Assembly: GCF_026015885.1 (NCBI RefSeq) | Contig: NZ_JAPDUG010000001.1 | Coordinates: 1,054,001-1,118,000, forward strand | DNA length: 64,000 nt | From: Halocynthiibacter sp. SDUM655004 | Lineage (GTDB): Bacteria > Pseudomonadota > Alphaproteobacteria > Rhodobacterales > Rhodobacteraceae | Reading direction: 5' to 3' | Shown here: positions 53,316 through 61,899 of the stretch, in pieces | Position numbering within the stretch: the stretch's first letter is position 1 | Layout of the letters: every line of letters starts with the position of its first letter | Translations under genes and position numbers: made by a program | Notes under the pieces: generated by a model | What the model was told of the DNA's origin: nothing | What the model saw: the letters and a program-made list of their open reading frames with translations, nothing else | Databases searched by the model: none

Positions 53316-53528
53316 GGTGCTCTCCCAGATGCTATTATTAGAATATAGTGGTTTTGTTCCCGTTTAGAAGAAGAATGTGGGCCTGTTTTTCAAATGAAGG
53401 CGTTAAATCGGGATGGTGTTCTGTCTGTGCGGCTTTGACGGCGCAGGGCGTGACGTGGCGCATCGACTTGTCAAGGAAACCCAACCTTTCTATACGAAGT
53501 ATTCTTTTGCTTGGACGAGGCGCGGATC

Positions 53529-54632
53529 ATGCCAGAGATTACAACGCCATATTACCAAATGGACTTGGTCGCTTTACGCCGGAACATGAAAATCATGGCC
53601 CGTTTGCGCGCGCTTTCGGGCGCGAAAACGCTGCTGGCGCTCAAGTGTTTCGCCACGTGGTCGGTGTTTGACGAAATGCGCCCCTATATGGATGGGACGA
53701 CGTCATCCTCGCTCTTTGAGGTCCGGTTGGGCCGTGAGGAGTTTGGCGGCGAAACCCATGCTTATTCTGTGGCCTATGCGGATGACGAGATTGACGAGGT
53801 CGTCAGCCATGCTGACAAGATCATTTTCAACTCCATCAGCCAGTTGGAGCGGTTCGAAGCGCAATCCGAAGGGCTTGCGCGGGGACTGCGGATCAACCCG
53901 CGGATCAGCACATCAGATTTTGACCTTGCCGATCCTGCGCGCCCCTTTAGCCGCCTTGGTGAATGGGATATGGCGCGGATTGAAACCGTTGCCGACAAGA
54001 TCTCGGGCGTAATGATCCACAACAATTGCGAAAACGGCGACTTTGCGTTGTTTGACCGCATGCTTGCACAGATCGAGGGCGAGTTCGGCGCGCTCTTGCA
54101 TAAACTGGAGTGGGTGAGCCTTGGAGGCGGTATCCACTTTACGGGCGATGATTACCCGCTTGAGGCGTTCGCCGCGCGGCTCAAATCCTTCGCCGAAACC
54201 TATGGCGTGCAGGTGTATCTTGAGCCTGGAGAAGCCGCGATCACCAATGCCGCGAGCCTTGAGGTGACGGTGCTGGACGTGCTCAACAATGGCAAAGACC
54301 TTGCGATTGTCGATAGCTCTATCGAAGCGCATATGCTCGACCTGCTGATCTATCGCGAAACAGCCAAAGTGGCGCCCAATGAAGGGCCGCATTCTTATAT
54401 GATCTGTGGAAAATCCTGTCTCGCGGGCGATGTGTTTGGCGAGTTTGCCTTTCCTGCGCCGCTAAAGGTCGGTGACAGGATTTCGATACAAGATGCCGCC
54501 GGTTACACCATGGTCAAGAAAAACTGGTTTAACGGGGTAAAGATGCCTTCGATCGTGCTAAAGGGCGATGATGGCGAACTGCGGCTTGTCCGCCAATTCG
54601 GGTTTGAGGATTTCAAATCCAATCTGTCGTGA
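53529..54632 (+). CDS. nspC: Carboxynorspermidine/carboxyspermidine decarboxylase
   Basis: A PLP-dependent decarboxylase of 367 residues, alanine-racemase fold III. The PLP Lys39 is in LLALKCFATW; the second catalytic site includes GKSCLAGDVFGEF with the conserved Cys. It converts carboxy(nor)spermidine to (nor)spermidine. ATG 53529 has GAGG nine bases upstream. Followed 20 bp later by the synthase gene: the pair is the dehydrogenase/decarboxylase polyamine route used where S-adenosylmethionine decarboxylase is missing. Confidence 0.93.
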   Translation: MPEITTPYYQMDLVALRRNMKIMARLRALSGAKTLLALKCFATWSVFDEMRPYMDGTTSSSLFEVRLGREEFGGETHAYSVAYADDEIDEVVSHADKIIFNSISQLERFEAQSEGLARGLRINPRISTSDFDLADPARPFSRLGEWDMARIETVADKISGVMIHNNCENGDFALFDRMLAQIEGEFGALLHKLEWVSLGGGIHFTGDDYPLEAFAARLKSFAETYGVQVYLEPGEAAITNAASLEVTVLDVLNNGKDLAIVDSSIEAHMLDLLIYRETAKVAPNEGPHSYMICGKSCLAGDVFGEFAFPAPLKVGDRISIQDAAGYTMVKKNWFNGVKMPSIVLKGDDGELRLVRQFGFEDFKSNLS

Positions 54633-54652
54633 TTAGACGAGAAAGGCACAAC

Positions 54653-55897
54653 ATGAAACGAAATGTTCTCATTATCGGCGCCGGTGGCGTTGCTCAGGTT
54701 GTGGCGCATAAATGTGCGCAGAATAACGACCTTCTTGGTGATCTTCATATCGCATCGCGGACGGTGTCGAAGTGCCATGATATCCTCGCGTCGGTCGAGG
54801 AAAAGGGCGCGATGAAGCAAGAGGGCGTGTTTGAAGCGCACGCGCTTGACGCGCTCGATATTCCGGCAACGGTTGCGCTTATCCGTAAAGTGGATGCGCA
54901 GATTGTGATCAATGTCGGCTCTGCGTTTCTGAACATGTCGGTGATGTCGGCCTGTATCGAAGCGGGCGTTGCCTATATCGATACGGCGATCCACGAAGAG
55001 CCCGACAAGATTTGCGAAAACCCACCGTGGTACGCCAACTATGAGTGGAAGCGCCGCGAGGAATGTGCCGCCGCTGGTGTGACCGCAATTCTGGGTGCTG
55101 GGTTTGATCCGGGTGTGGTGAACGCCTATGCCAAGCTCGCAGTAGATGAGTATTTTGATGACGTGCAAGAGCTTGATATCGTTGATATTAACGCAGGGTC
55201 GCACGGCAAATGGTTTTCAACCAACTTTGATCCGGAAATCAACTTCCGCGAGTTCACCGGTGTTGTCTATAGCTGGCAGGACTCCGAATGGAAGGTGAAC
55301 CAGATGTTCGAGATCGGCAAGGAGTATGACCTGCCGGTGGTGGGCAAGCAAAAAGCCTATATGTCGGGCCATGACGAAATCCACTCGATCTCGCAAAACC
55401 TCAAAATCCCGAATGTGCGGTTCTGGATGGGTTTTGGCGAGCGTTATATCACCGTTTTCACCGTTCTGAAGAACCTCGGGCTGCTGTCTGAGCAGCCGGT
55501 GACAACCGCCGAAGGGCTTGAGGTTGTGCCGCTCAAGGTCGTGAAAGCTGTGTTGCCTGATCCGGCCTCGCTCGCACCTGATTATACAGGAAAAACCTGT
55601 ATCGGTGATTTCGTCAAAGGCACGAAAGACGGCAAAGAGCGCGAGATTTTTCTCTATAATGTTGCCGATCACGAAGAGGCATACGCTGAAGTTGGCTCGC
55701 AAGGGATTTCCTTTACAGCGGGCGTGCCGGCGGTTGCTGCGGCGATCCTTGTGGCCTCGGGCGAGTGGGACACGGGCGATATGCGCAACATCGAGCAACT
55801 CCCGCCCAAGCCATTCCTCGGCGTTCTGGACCGTATCGGCTTGCCAACCTATATCCGCGACGAAGACGGCGAACGCCGCCTGACCGACTGGAGCTGA
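54653..55897 (+). CDS. Carboxynorspermidine/carboxyspermidine synthase, saccharopine dehydrogenase-like
   Basis: A 414-residue NADPH-dependent enzyme that condenses aspartate semialdehyde with a diamine. Rossmann start VLIIGAGGVAQVVAHKCAQN at residues 5-24; GAGFDPGVVNAYAKLAVDEY and DINAGSHGKW are typical of the carboxynorspermidine dehydrogenase branch of the saccharopine dehydrogenase family. AGAAAGG precedes ATG 54653. Cotranscribed with nspC; ends at the terminator 55919-55941. Confidence 0.92.
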   Translation: MKRNVLIIGAGGVAQVVAHKCAQNNDLLGDLHIASRTVSKCHDILASVEEKGAMKQEGVFEAHALDALDIPATVALIRKVDAQIVINVGSAFLNMSVMSACIEAGVAYIDTAIHEEPDKICENPPWYANYEWKRREECAAAGVTAILGAGFDPGVVNAYAKLAVDEYFDDVQELDIVDINAGSHGKWFSTNFDPEINFREFTGVVYSWQDSEWKVNQMFEIGKEYDLPVVGKQKAYMSGHDEIHSISQNLKIPNVRFWMGFGERYITVFTVLKNLGLLSEQPVTTAEGLEVVPLKVVKAVLPDPASLAPDYTGKTCIGDFVKGTKDGKEREIFLYNVADHEEAYAEVGSQGISFTAGVPAVAAAILVASGEWDTGDMRNIEQLPPKPFLGVLDRIGLPTYIRDEDGERRLTDWS

Positions 55898-55918
55898 GGG
55901 CATCAAATTCTAGGAAAG

Positions 55919-55941
55919 AGGGGGCTTCGGCCCTCTTTTTT
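55919..55941 (+). terminator. UUCG-loop terminator after the polyamine operon
   Basis: AGGGGGC-TTCG-GCCCTCT forms a stable stem with a UUCG tetraloop, followed by a run of T. Confidence 0.85.
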
Positions 55942-56161
55942 TGTTCTGGTTATGGAGTGATCGGGTTTGACAAGATAGATCAATCATTGAGGCGATGCTA
56001 AAGGTCCAAAGATCGACACCTCTGTGATTGGGGCCGCTCGAAACGGCTTGGGCTATGAGGATCAACTGCCTTCACAAAATCGTGCAACTCGCCGCGAGAG
56101 AAGAGATTTCTTGAACGCGGGACGCTTCTGTGCTGTCCTGATGGTGAAGGAGATTTTATTA

Positions 56162-56980
56162 ATGCATTCCAGACGCAGATTTTTGTCTACTGCGGGATCA
56201 GCGATTGCCGCGTCGGCAATGACGGGGATTGCCGCTCCGGCGTGGGCCGCTTCCCGCCCGCACGGCAGTATCGCTTGGCTTGAGTTGAGTTCGGATGATC
56301 CTGCCGCATCCCGTTCGTTCTATAAAACCATGTTTGGCTGGACCTTCCGATCCGGCGGTGGTGGTATTGATGTCATCAAATCCTCGGGAACGGATGTGGG
56401 CATCATGGTGCCCTCTAAGGGGCGTGCAGTTACCAATCGCGCAAGTTCACAATGGGCGCCTGTCTTTTCGGTTACAGATGCCCTCAAAACGGCCAACACC
56501 GCGCGCTCTTACGGGGCGGAGCTCGTTGGGAATCCGAAGCGGATGGATGACAGCACTTATGTCACGATGCGCGACAACCTCGGCGCGTTCATTTCGTTTT
56601 ATGATGGTGAAAAAGGCATAAGTTACAACAAGGTCGGCACCCCGAACTATTGGGGCTGGATTGATTTGTTTAGCAACAGCACCGCGCGTTCGGAGCAATT
56701 CTATCGTGGCGTGCTTGGCTTCTCAGTATCGCTCGAAGATCCAAACCATAGGTTGTTTTCCGGCACTGACGGGCGGGTGAAAGGCGGCCTTGTTCCCATA
56801 CCCGGATCGCAGATCTTAACCAACTGGCTGCCCTATGTACGCGTTACGAGCCTTGAAACTGCAATCGACAAGGCAAAGTCCGCCGGAGGACGCATCCTGA
56901 TGTCGACAAATCAAGCCGCTGTTGTGGTTGATCCTACAAATGCGGCCATTGGGCTTACGGCCAAGAAAGGGGGCAGCTGA
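56162..56980 (+). CDS. Tat-exported VOC (glyoxalase-like) protein
   Basis: A 272-residue protein with a clear twin-arginine signal (SRRRFLSTAGSAIAASAMTG, cleavage after APAWA) and two VOC repeats: SIAWLELSSDDPAASRSFYK around 38-57 and WGWIDLFSNSTARSEQFYRG around 160-180. Two tandem beta-alpha-beta-beta-beta modules are normal for the family. Export by Tat suggests a cofactor or metal inserted before export. ATG 56162 follows AAGGAG. Its stop overlaps the next start by one base. Substrate unknown. Confidence 0.87.
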   Translation: MHSRRRFLSTAGSAIAASAMTGIAAPAWAASRPHGSIAWLELSSDDPAASRSFYKTMFGWTFRSGGGGIDVIKSSGTDVGIMVPSKGRAVTNRASSQWAPVFSVTDALKTANTARSYGAELVGNPKRMDDSTYVTMRDNLGAFISFYDGEKGISYNKVGTPNYWGWIDLFSNSTARSEQFYRGVLGFSVSLEDPNHRLFSGTDGRVKGGLVPIPGSQILTNWLPYVRVTSLETAIDKAKSAGGRILMSTNQAAVVVDPTNAAIGLTAKKGGS

Positions 56981-57399
56981 TGCGGAAATCTATGCGATAC
57001 TGCCTTGCGAGCGCTATTGGTGCCTCCATGTTCCTTGCGGCCTGTGAGCCTTATGGCTATGCCTCTCCCGGCTATTATTCCGGCGGCATCTACTACAATA
57101 GCCCATATTACCGCTATCCGCCGCCTATCATCGTGCCAGGAAAGCCAAACAAACCTGGTAAACCTAACAAGCCAGGTAAACCGGATAAACCTGGGAAGCC
57201 AGACAGGCCCGGCAAACCGGATCGGCCAATTGTAAAACCTGTACCGCCGATCGGAACTGTTCCGACCAACCCGATTGCACCGCCGCGTCCAAATCGGCCA
57301 AAGCCGGGGATTGGCGCGCCTGGTTCACGGCCATTGCCAGGTCCGAAACCCGGAGGCGGATTTGGCGGGGGAGGCCGCAGTTTGGGCGGACGCCGCTAA
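56980..57399 (+). CDS. Pro/Lys/Gly-repeat lipoprotein
   Basis: A 139-residue lipoprotein: signal ending MFLAAC (Cys22), a Tyr/Gly/Ser-rich segment (YGYASPGYYSGGIYYNSPYY), then about seven copies of GKPNKP/GKPDKP/GKPDRP (residues 54-83), and a Pro/Gly/Arg-rich tail ending GGRSLGGRR. Low complexity throughout; the basic repeats suggest binding to an anionic partner such as peptidoglycan or LPS. Translationally coupled (TGATG) to the Tat-exported VOC protein. No family recognised. Confidence 0.82.
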   Translation: MRKSMRYCLASAIGASMFLAACEPYGYASPGYYSGGIYYNSPYYRYPPPIIVPGKPNKPGKPNKPGKPDKPGKPDRPGKPDRPIVKPVPPIGTVPTNPIAPPRPNRPKPGIGAPGSRPLPGPKPGGGFGGGGRSLGGRR

Positions 57400-57536
57400 A
57401 TACATGACAAAAGGATTTGCGGCTCAACCACGAACCGCAAATTCGCGAAAGACATAAGACGAAAAGGAGGAGGAAATTGTAACCGGCCGAATTTCAGCTG
57501 TGGGGGCGGAACTCGGCGAATAAAAGGAGATAAGCG

Positions 57537-57917
57537 ATGCAATTAGGTACGTTTTCCCTCAGCCTGTCCGTACAGGATTTGGCAAAGTCCCGCGCTTTTT
57601 ATGAGAAGCTCGGGTTTGAAATATTCCATGGCGCTGCCGATCAGGGGTGGCTGATCCTCAAAAACGGCGACGTGACGCTTGGCCTGTTCCAAGGCATGTT
57701 CGAGCGCAATATGCTGACGTTCAATCCCGGTTGGGCCGCAGACGCCAGTCCGCTTGAAAAGTTCACCGACGTGCGCGAACTTCAAAAATCACTTTTAGAT
57801 CAAGGCATTAATGTTGAAACCTCAGCCGGAGACGGATCTGGGCCAGCGAGCTTTATTGTTCATGATCCCGACGGTAATCCGATCCTCTTTGATCAGCATG
57901 TGGATGCGCCGGAATAA
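57537..57917 (+). CDS. Single-domain VOC protein, glyoxalase/dioxygenase superfamily
   Basis: A 126-residue single VOC module ([20 protein letters not shown] at the start, [17 protein letters not shown] at the end), resembling cytoplasmic glyoxalase/bleomycin-resistance-like proteins that work as dimers. AAAGGAG precedes the ATG. Not similar in sequence to the Tat-exported VOC protein apart from the fold. Substrate unknown. Convergent with glpR. Confidence 0.88.
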   Translation: MQLGTFSLSLSVQDLAKSRAFYEKLGFEIFHGAADQGWLILKNGDVTLGLFQGMFERNMLTFNPGWAADASPLEKFTDVRELQKSLLDQGINVETSAGDGSGPASFIVHDPDGNPILFDQHVDAPE

Positions 57918-57938
57918 TTGGAAATGCGCACGCGCGGC

Positions 57939-58706
57939 TTAATCTGAGTCTGCAAGCAGCACGCGGGTGTCCCATGCGCGGCATTTCTCGACAAACTCTG
58001 GCGCGACAGGTTGGTCGGTGATGAGCGCGTCAATCTCCTTGAGTGAGGCGATTTTCGCTGGCGCTGTGCGTTGGAATTTCGAGTGGTCGGCAACAAGGAA
58101 GGTTTTGCGGCTTTGGCGGACAATTGTTTTACTTACGCCAACCTCTAACACGTCGAAATCAAGCAAATCCCCATCTCCATCCACACCGGAGCAGCTGATG
58201 ACGGCGAAATCCACTTTAAACTGCTGAACAGCTTCGATGGTTAAGTCGCCTACCAGCCCACCATCAGAACGGCGCAGCATCCCGCCCGCGATCACCACCT
58301 GACAATCGGCGTTGGCGGCCAGAATATTCCCGACGTTGAGGTTGTTGGTCACCACCATGATATTCTTGTGGTGGAGCAGGGCGCGCGCCACGGCTTCGGT
58401 GCTGGTTCCGATGTTCAGAAAAAGCGATGCCCCTTCAGGGATCTCGGCGGCGCAACGACGGGCGATGGCTTCTTTGGCTTGATCGTTTAGGCCGCGCCGG
58501 TCTTCATAGCCGATATTCGCAACGCCAGAGGGCAAAACCGCGCCGCCATGGACACGTTCGAGCTTGCCTTCGTCGGCAAGGTCGCTGAGGTCGCGGCGAA
58601 TGGTCTGGACAGTCACGCCAAAGCGCGCGGCAAGATCCTCAACCGTAACCTTGCCCTCTTTACGGGCGATTTCGAGAATGTCGGGTTCGCGAAAATTATG
58701 TGCCAT
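57939..58706 (-). CDS. glpR: DeoR-family regulator, GlpR type
   Basis: A 255-residue repressor of glycerol metabolism. The DeoR helix-turn-helix is at residues 8-40 (VTVEDLAARFGVTVQTIRRD), followed by RVHGGAVLPSG and the phosphosugar-sensing domain with SLFLNIGTSTEAVARAL and VLVADHSKF-like FLVADHSKFQRTA. It diverges from glpK across a 497-bp region full of GTTCG-type half-sites. Inducer by family: glycerol 3-phosphate. Confidence 0.92.
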   Translation of the reverse strand: MAHNFREPDILEIARKEGKVTVEDLAARFGVTVQTIRRDLSDLADEGKLERVHGGAVLPSGVANIGYEDRRGLNDQAKEAIARRCAAEIPEGASLFLNIGTSTEAVARALLHHKNIMVVTNNLNVGNILAANADCQVVIAGGMLRRSDGGLVGDLTIEAVQQFKVDFAVISCSGVDGDGDLLDFDVLEVGVSKTIVRQSRKTFLVADHSKFQRTAPAKIASLKEIDALITDQPVAPEFVEKCRAWDTRVLLADSD

Positions 58707-58720
58707 GCTCTGCCTCGGCT

Positions 58721-58743
58721 GTTTGTTCGTTTATGTTCGTTTT
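58721..58743. promoter_or_regulatory. GlpR-type half-sites ahead of glpR
   Basis: TGTTCGTTTATGTTCGTTT carries two GTTCGTTT half-sites in direct orientation 10 bp apart, 15 bp before the glpR start; probable autoregulatory site. Confidence 0.55.
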
Positions 58744-58898
58744 GGAAGTATGCATCAAGGGAATTCTCTGGATTGTCGCGTATGCCCCTTTAAATGCACC
58801 GTATTATTACGGGTTCGCTGTCTGATTTCGCGAAAGCGGTGCGTGGGCGCTGCCTAATTATTGGGCAGGTCGCATTGCAATTTCATCTAGTTTCGCGG

Positions 58899-58937
58899 CC
58901 AAACGAACATAAATGTTGACCGCAGATGTTCGTTTGG
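58899..58937. promoter_or_regulatory. Perfect 12-bp inverted repeat, GlpR-type operator
   Basis: CCAAACGAACAT (58899-58910) and ATGTTCGTTTGG (58926-58937) are exact reverse complements with a 15-bp spacer. The ATGTTCG core matches the half-site of the known GlpR operator of E. coli. Confidence 0.75.
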
Positions 58938-58954
58938 TTAGTTGACCTTACGCA

Positions 58955-59023
58955 ACCGATCGTTTGCGAACATTTGTACCGCTTCAATGGGCCAGAGGTA
59001 GGACAAGTTCGCAAACGATCGGT
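58955..59023. promoter_or_regulatory. Perfect 17-bp inverted repeat between glpR and glpK
   Basis: ACCGATCGTTTGCGAAC (58955-58971) and GTTCGCAAACGATCGGT (59007-59023) are exact reverse complements 35 bp apart. Each arm includes a GTTCG half-site. Could be paired operators for a looped GlpR complex or a strong RNA hairpin in the glpK leader. Confidence 0.75.
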
Positions 59024-59203
59024 GGCGAATTCTTCTTTCATCATCGTTTCTGCGCGTTTTTCGCTGCATTTTTGTTGTCCAATACGAGCGATACAGGGCG
59101 CTCGAAAGGGCTTGCACCGCGTTGCTGCTTCTCGCAAGCTGGAAGAACACGACCCCATTTGACGTGATTTTCTGAGTGGGGTGATAGGGCGGGGAGGAAG
59201 CAA

Positions 59204-60691
59204 ATGCGTTATGTTCTAGCAATCGATCAGGGCACGACCTCAAGTCGGGCGATCCTGTTTGACCGTGACCTTAAGGTCGTGGCAACCGCGCAAGAGGAGT
59301 TCCCGCAGATTTTCCCGCAATCGGGCTGGGTAGAGCATGATCCGGCCGATATCTGGGCGACGACAGCAGCGACCTGCCGGATGGTGATGGAACGGGCCGA
59401 GGTGGCCTCTGCTGATGTTGTGTCGATTGGTATCACCAACCAGCGCGAAACAACGTTGGTCTGGGATCGTAAAACCGGCAAGCCAGTCTACAACGCGATT
59501 GTTTGGCAAGATCGCCGCACTGCTGATATGTGCCACGCGCTGCGCGATGCGGACCATGAAGACATGGTGCGTGAGAAAACTGGCTTGCTGCTGGACCCTT
59601 ATTTCTCGGGAACCAAATTGCGCTGGATTCTCGACAATGTAGAGGGCGCGCGGGCGCGGGCCGAAGCGGGCGAGTTGGTGTTTGGCACCGTCGACACCTA
59701 TCTGATCTGGAAGCTGACGGGCGGCACGTCTCATGTCACCGATGCCACCAACGCCGCGCGCACGCTGCTTTACGACATCCGCAACGGGCGGTGGAGCAAG
59801 AGCATGTGCGAGCTGCTTGATATCCCAATGGAAATGTTACCAGAGGTTAAGGATTGCGCCGCCGAGTTCGGCACAACAACTGGTGAGGTTTTCGGCGCAG
59901 ATGTTCCGATCCTTGGCGTTGCAGGCGATCAGCAGGCCGCGACAGTTGGGCAAGCCTGCTTTGAGGCGGGAATGATGAAATCAACCTATGGCACGGGCTG
60001 TTTTGCCTTGCTGAATACGGGCGACACGCCGGTTGTGTCTGAAAATCGCTTGCTCACTACGATTGCCTATCAGCTTGACGGCAAACCGACCTATGCCCTT
60101 GAAGGCTCTATTTTTATTGCGGGCGCCGTGGTGCAGTGGTTGCGTGATGGGCTACAGATCATACGGGATGCGAAGGAAACCCAGCCCTTGGCCGAAAAAG
60201 CCGACGAGAGCCAGCCGCTTGTGCTTGTTCCGGCTTTCACAGGGCTTGGCGCGCCTTATTGGAATGCGGAGTGTCGTGGCGCGGTATTCGGGCTGACGCG
60301 GGGTTCTGGCCCCGCAGAATTTGCCCGCGCGGCGCTTGAGAGCGTGGGATACCAAACGCGCGACCTGCTTGAGGCCATGCAATCGGACTGGAGCGGCTCG
60401 GGTGAAGAGGGCGTTTTACGCGTCGATGGCGGCATGAGCGCGAGTGATTGGGCGATGCAGTTTCTGGCCGATATCATCAATGCTCCCGTTGACCGCCCAG
60501 AAGTGGTTGAGACAACCGCTGTGGGGGTTGCATGGCTCGCTGGGATGCGTGCTGGGTTCTATCCGCAAAAGGACGAGTTTGCCGCCACATGGCGCCGTGA
60601 CTGTCAGTTTACCCCCTCGATGGAAGAGGACACCCGCGCGCGCAAATACGCCGCGTGGAAGCGCGCTGTTGAAGCGACGATGGCTGTTTGA
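59204..60691 (+). CDS. glpK: Glycerol kinase
   Basis: Phosphorylates glycerol to glycerol 3-phosphate, 495 residues, the family's usual length. FGGY motifs are evident: [20 protein letters not shown] at the start, [16 protein letters not shown]-like [14 protein letters not shown] in the middle, and the C-terminal nucleotide site [20 protein letters not shown]. Strong ribosome site GGGAGGAAG. No glpD or glycerol transporter genes adjoin, so they must lie elsewhere. Ends at terminator 60715-60755. Confidence 0.95.
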   Translation: MRYVLAIDQGTTSSRAILFDRDLKVVATAQEEFPQIFPQSGWVEHDPADIWATTAATCRMVMERAEVASADVVSIGITNQRETTLVWDRKTGKPVYNAIVWQDRRTADMCHALRDADHEDMVREKTGLLLDPYFSGTKLRWILDNVEGARARAEAGELVFGTVDTYLIWKLTGGTSHVTDATNAARTLLYDIRNGRWSKSMCELLDIPMEMLPEVKDCAAEFGTTTGEVFGADVPILGVAGDQQAATVGQACFEAGMMKSTYGTGCFALLNTGDTPVVSENRLLTTIAYQLDGKPTYALEGSIFIAGAVVQWLRDGLQIIRDAKETQPLAEKADESQPLVLVPAFTGLGAPYWNAECRGAVFGLTRGSGPAEFARAALESVGYQTRDLLEAMQSDWSGSGEEGVLRVDGGMSASDWAMQFLADIINAPVDRPEVVETTAVGVAWLAGMRAGFYPQKDEFAATWRRDCQFTPSMEEDTRARKYAAWKRAVEATMAV

Positions 60692-60714
60692 GGGGATTGG
60701 GGCCGCATTGAAAC

Positions 60715-60755
60715 AAAAAGGGCCAGCCCGTGCGCTGCGCAGGCTGGCCCTTTTT
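60715..60755. terminator. Bidirectional terminator between glpK and kdgF
   Basis: AAAAAGGGCCAGCC pairs with GGCTGGCCCTTTTT (14 bp), with a smaller GCGC hairpin in the loop. U-rich tails in both directions suit the convergent genes. Confidence 0.88.
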
Positions 60756-60772
60756 CGTTGTATCAGAAACCT

Positions 60773-61084
60773 TTAGAGGAAGTCCTCGCGGCGCGGTGTG
60801 AAGCAATCCACAAGCGTGCCTGGCTCCAAGCAGACGCAGCCGTGCGTTTGGCCCGACGGGATCACAAAGCTGTCGCCCGGACCGAATTCCTGCTCTTTGT
60901 CGCCAAGCGTGAAGCGATAGCGTCCGCTTTCCACATATGTCGATTGCACATGGGGGTGATTATGCAGCGCGCCGACCGCGCCTTCCGCCTCAAAGCGGAA
61001 AGCCACGACCATGAGCTCCGGAGCTTCTGACAAGACCTGACGGGTTACGTTTTCGCCCATCGAAACAACTGGAAAGTCGCTCAT
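60773..61084 (-). CDS. kdgF: KdgF-type cupin, unsaturated uronate converting protein
   Basis: A 103-residue cupin that speeds the conversion of 4,5-unsaturated monouronates (from pectin or alginate) to the open-chain keto form. Metal-binding cupin motif ALHNHPHVQSTYVESGRYRF at residues 39-58 and GDSFVIPSGQTHGCVCLEPG at 70-89; the C-terminal LVDCFTPRREDFL matches the family signature. Clustered with an SDR reductase and an oligoalginate-lyase-like gene, which supports the alginate assignment. Confidence 0.88.
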   Translation of the reverse strand: MSDFPVVSMGENVTRQVLSEAPELMVVAFRFEAEGAVGALHNHPHVQSTYVESGRYRFTLGDKEQEFGPGDSFVIPSGQTHGCVCLEPGTLVDCFTPRREDFL

Positions 61085-61105
61085 TGTTGCGTTCCTTTTG
61101 TTGGC

Positions 61106-61849
61106 TTAGCTAAAGAGCATGCCGCCGTTGATGTCGATGTTTGTACCGGTCAGATAGGCCGAGTCATCGCATGCAAGGAACAGCACGAGGTTCGCTGTGT
61201 CTTCGGGCGAGCCCTGACGCTTGAGCGGCGCAGCAGCTTCAAGACCACGACGGCCAGCATCCGGTGTGTGGATGTTGTGGAAGTCGGTGTCGATCATGCC
61301 GGGGCAAAGCGCGTTCACGCGGATATCTGGGCCGAGCTCTTTGGCCAGACTACGAGTAAGCGTCATTACAGCGCCTTTGGATGTCGCGTAAGCGGCGGCA
61401 CCTGGTCCACCACCGTCGCGGCCGGCCTGGCTTGCGAGGTTAACGATAGTACCTTTTTTCATGTGCGCAATCGTAGCTTTGGTCATCAGGAAGATGCTTG
61501 TGAGGTTCAGGTCCATCACAGCGTTCCAGTGATCAAGCGACATTTCAGAGATCGTCTTGCGCGAGATCAGGCCGCCTGCGTTGTTCACCAGAATATCGAT
61601 GCCGCCGAATTCCTCGACGGTTTTGGAAACCAGCGCGTCAACGTCTTCTGGCTTGGTCAGGTCGCCCTGAAGTGCAAAGGCTTTGCCGCCGTTTGCGATG
61701 ATTTCGGCAACGGCTTTGTCTGCGCCTTCGCTGCTGGCGAAATAGTTGATCGCAACATTCGCGCCTTCAGCAGCGAGTTTCAAAGCGGCACCCGCGCCAA
61801 TATCGCGGCCACCACCTGTGACGATGGCTGTTTTCCCTTGGAGTTTCAT
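61106..61849 (-). CDS. SDR-family oxidoreductase, probable DEH reductase
   Basis: A 247-residue classical short-chain dehydrogenase: TGGGRDIGAGAALKL cofactor motif at 11-25, NNAGG at 89-93, catalytic Ser140, Tyr154 and Lys158 (YATSK). In the alginate cluster the expected role is reduction of 4-deoxy-L-erythro-5-hexoseulose uronate (DEH) to 2-keto-3-deoxygluconate; the function is inferred from context, as SDR sequence alone would also fit 3-oxoacyl reductase. AAGGAAG precedes the ATG. Confidence 0.85.
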   Translation of the reverse strand: MKLQGKTAIVTGGGRDIGAGAALKLAAEGANVAINYFASSEGADKAVAEIIANGGKAFALQGDLTKPEDVDALVSKTVEEFGGIDILVNNAGGLISRKTISEMSLDHWNAVMDLNLTSIFLMTKATIAHMKKGTIVNLASQAGRDGGGPGAAAYATSKGAVMTLTRSLAKELGPDIRVNALCPGMIDTDFHNIHTPDAGRRGLEAAAPLKRQGSPEDTANLVLFLACDDSAYLTGTNIDINGGMLFS

Positions 61850-61899
61850 TTGACTTCCTTCCTGTTCAATAGGTTTTCCGGCCCTACATGGCGCGGAGA

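Larger units (their letters stand above)
58707..59203. other. glpR-glpK divergent regulatory region
   Basis: A 497-bp region without a supported gene, containing the two inverted-repeat pairs listed separately and a direct pair of GTTCGTTT near glpR. The remainder, about 59030-59185, shows nothing recognisable and probably holds the glpK promoter and leader. Confidence 0.5.
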
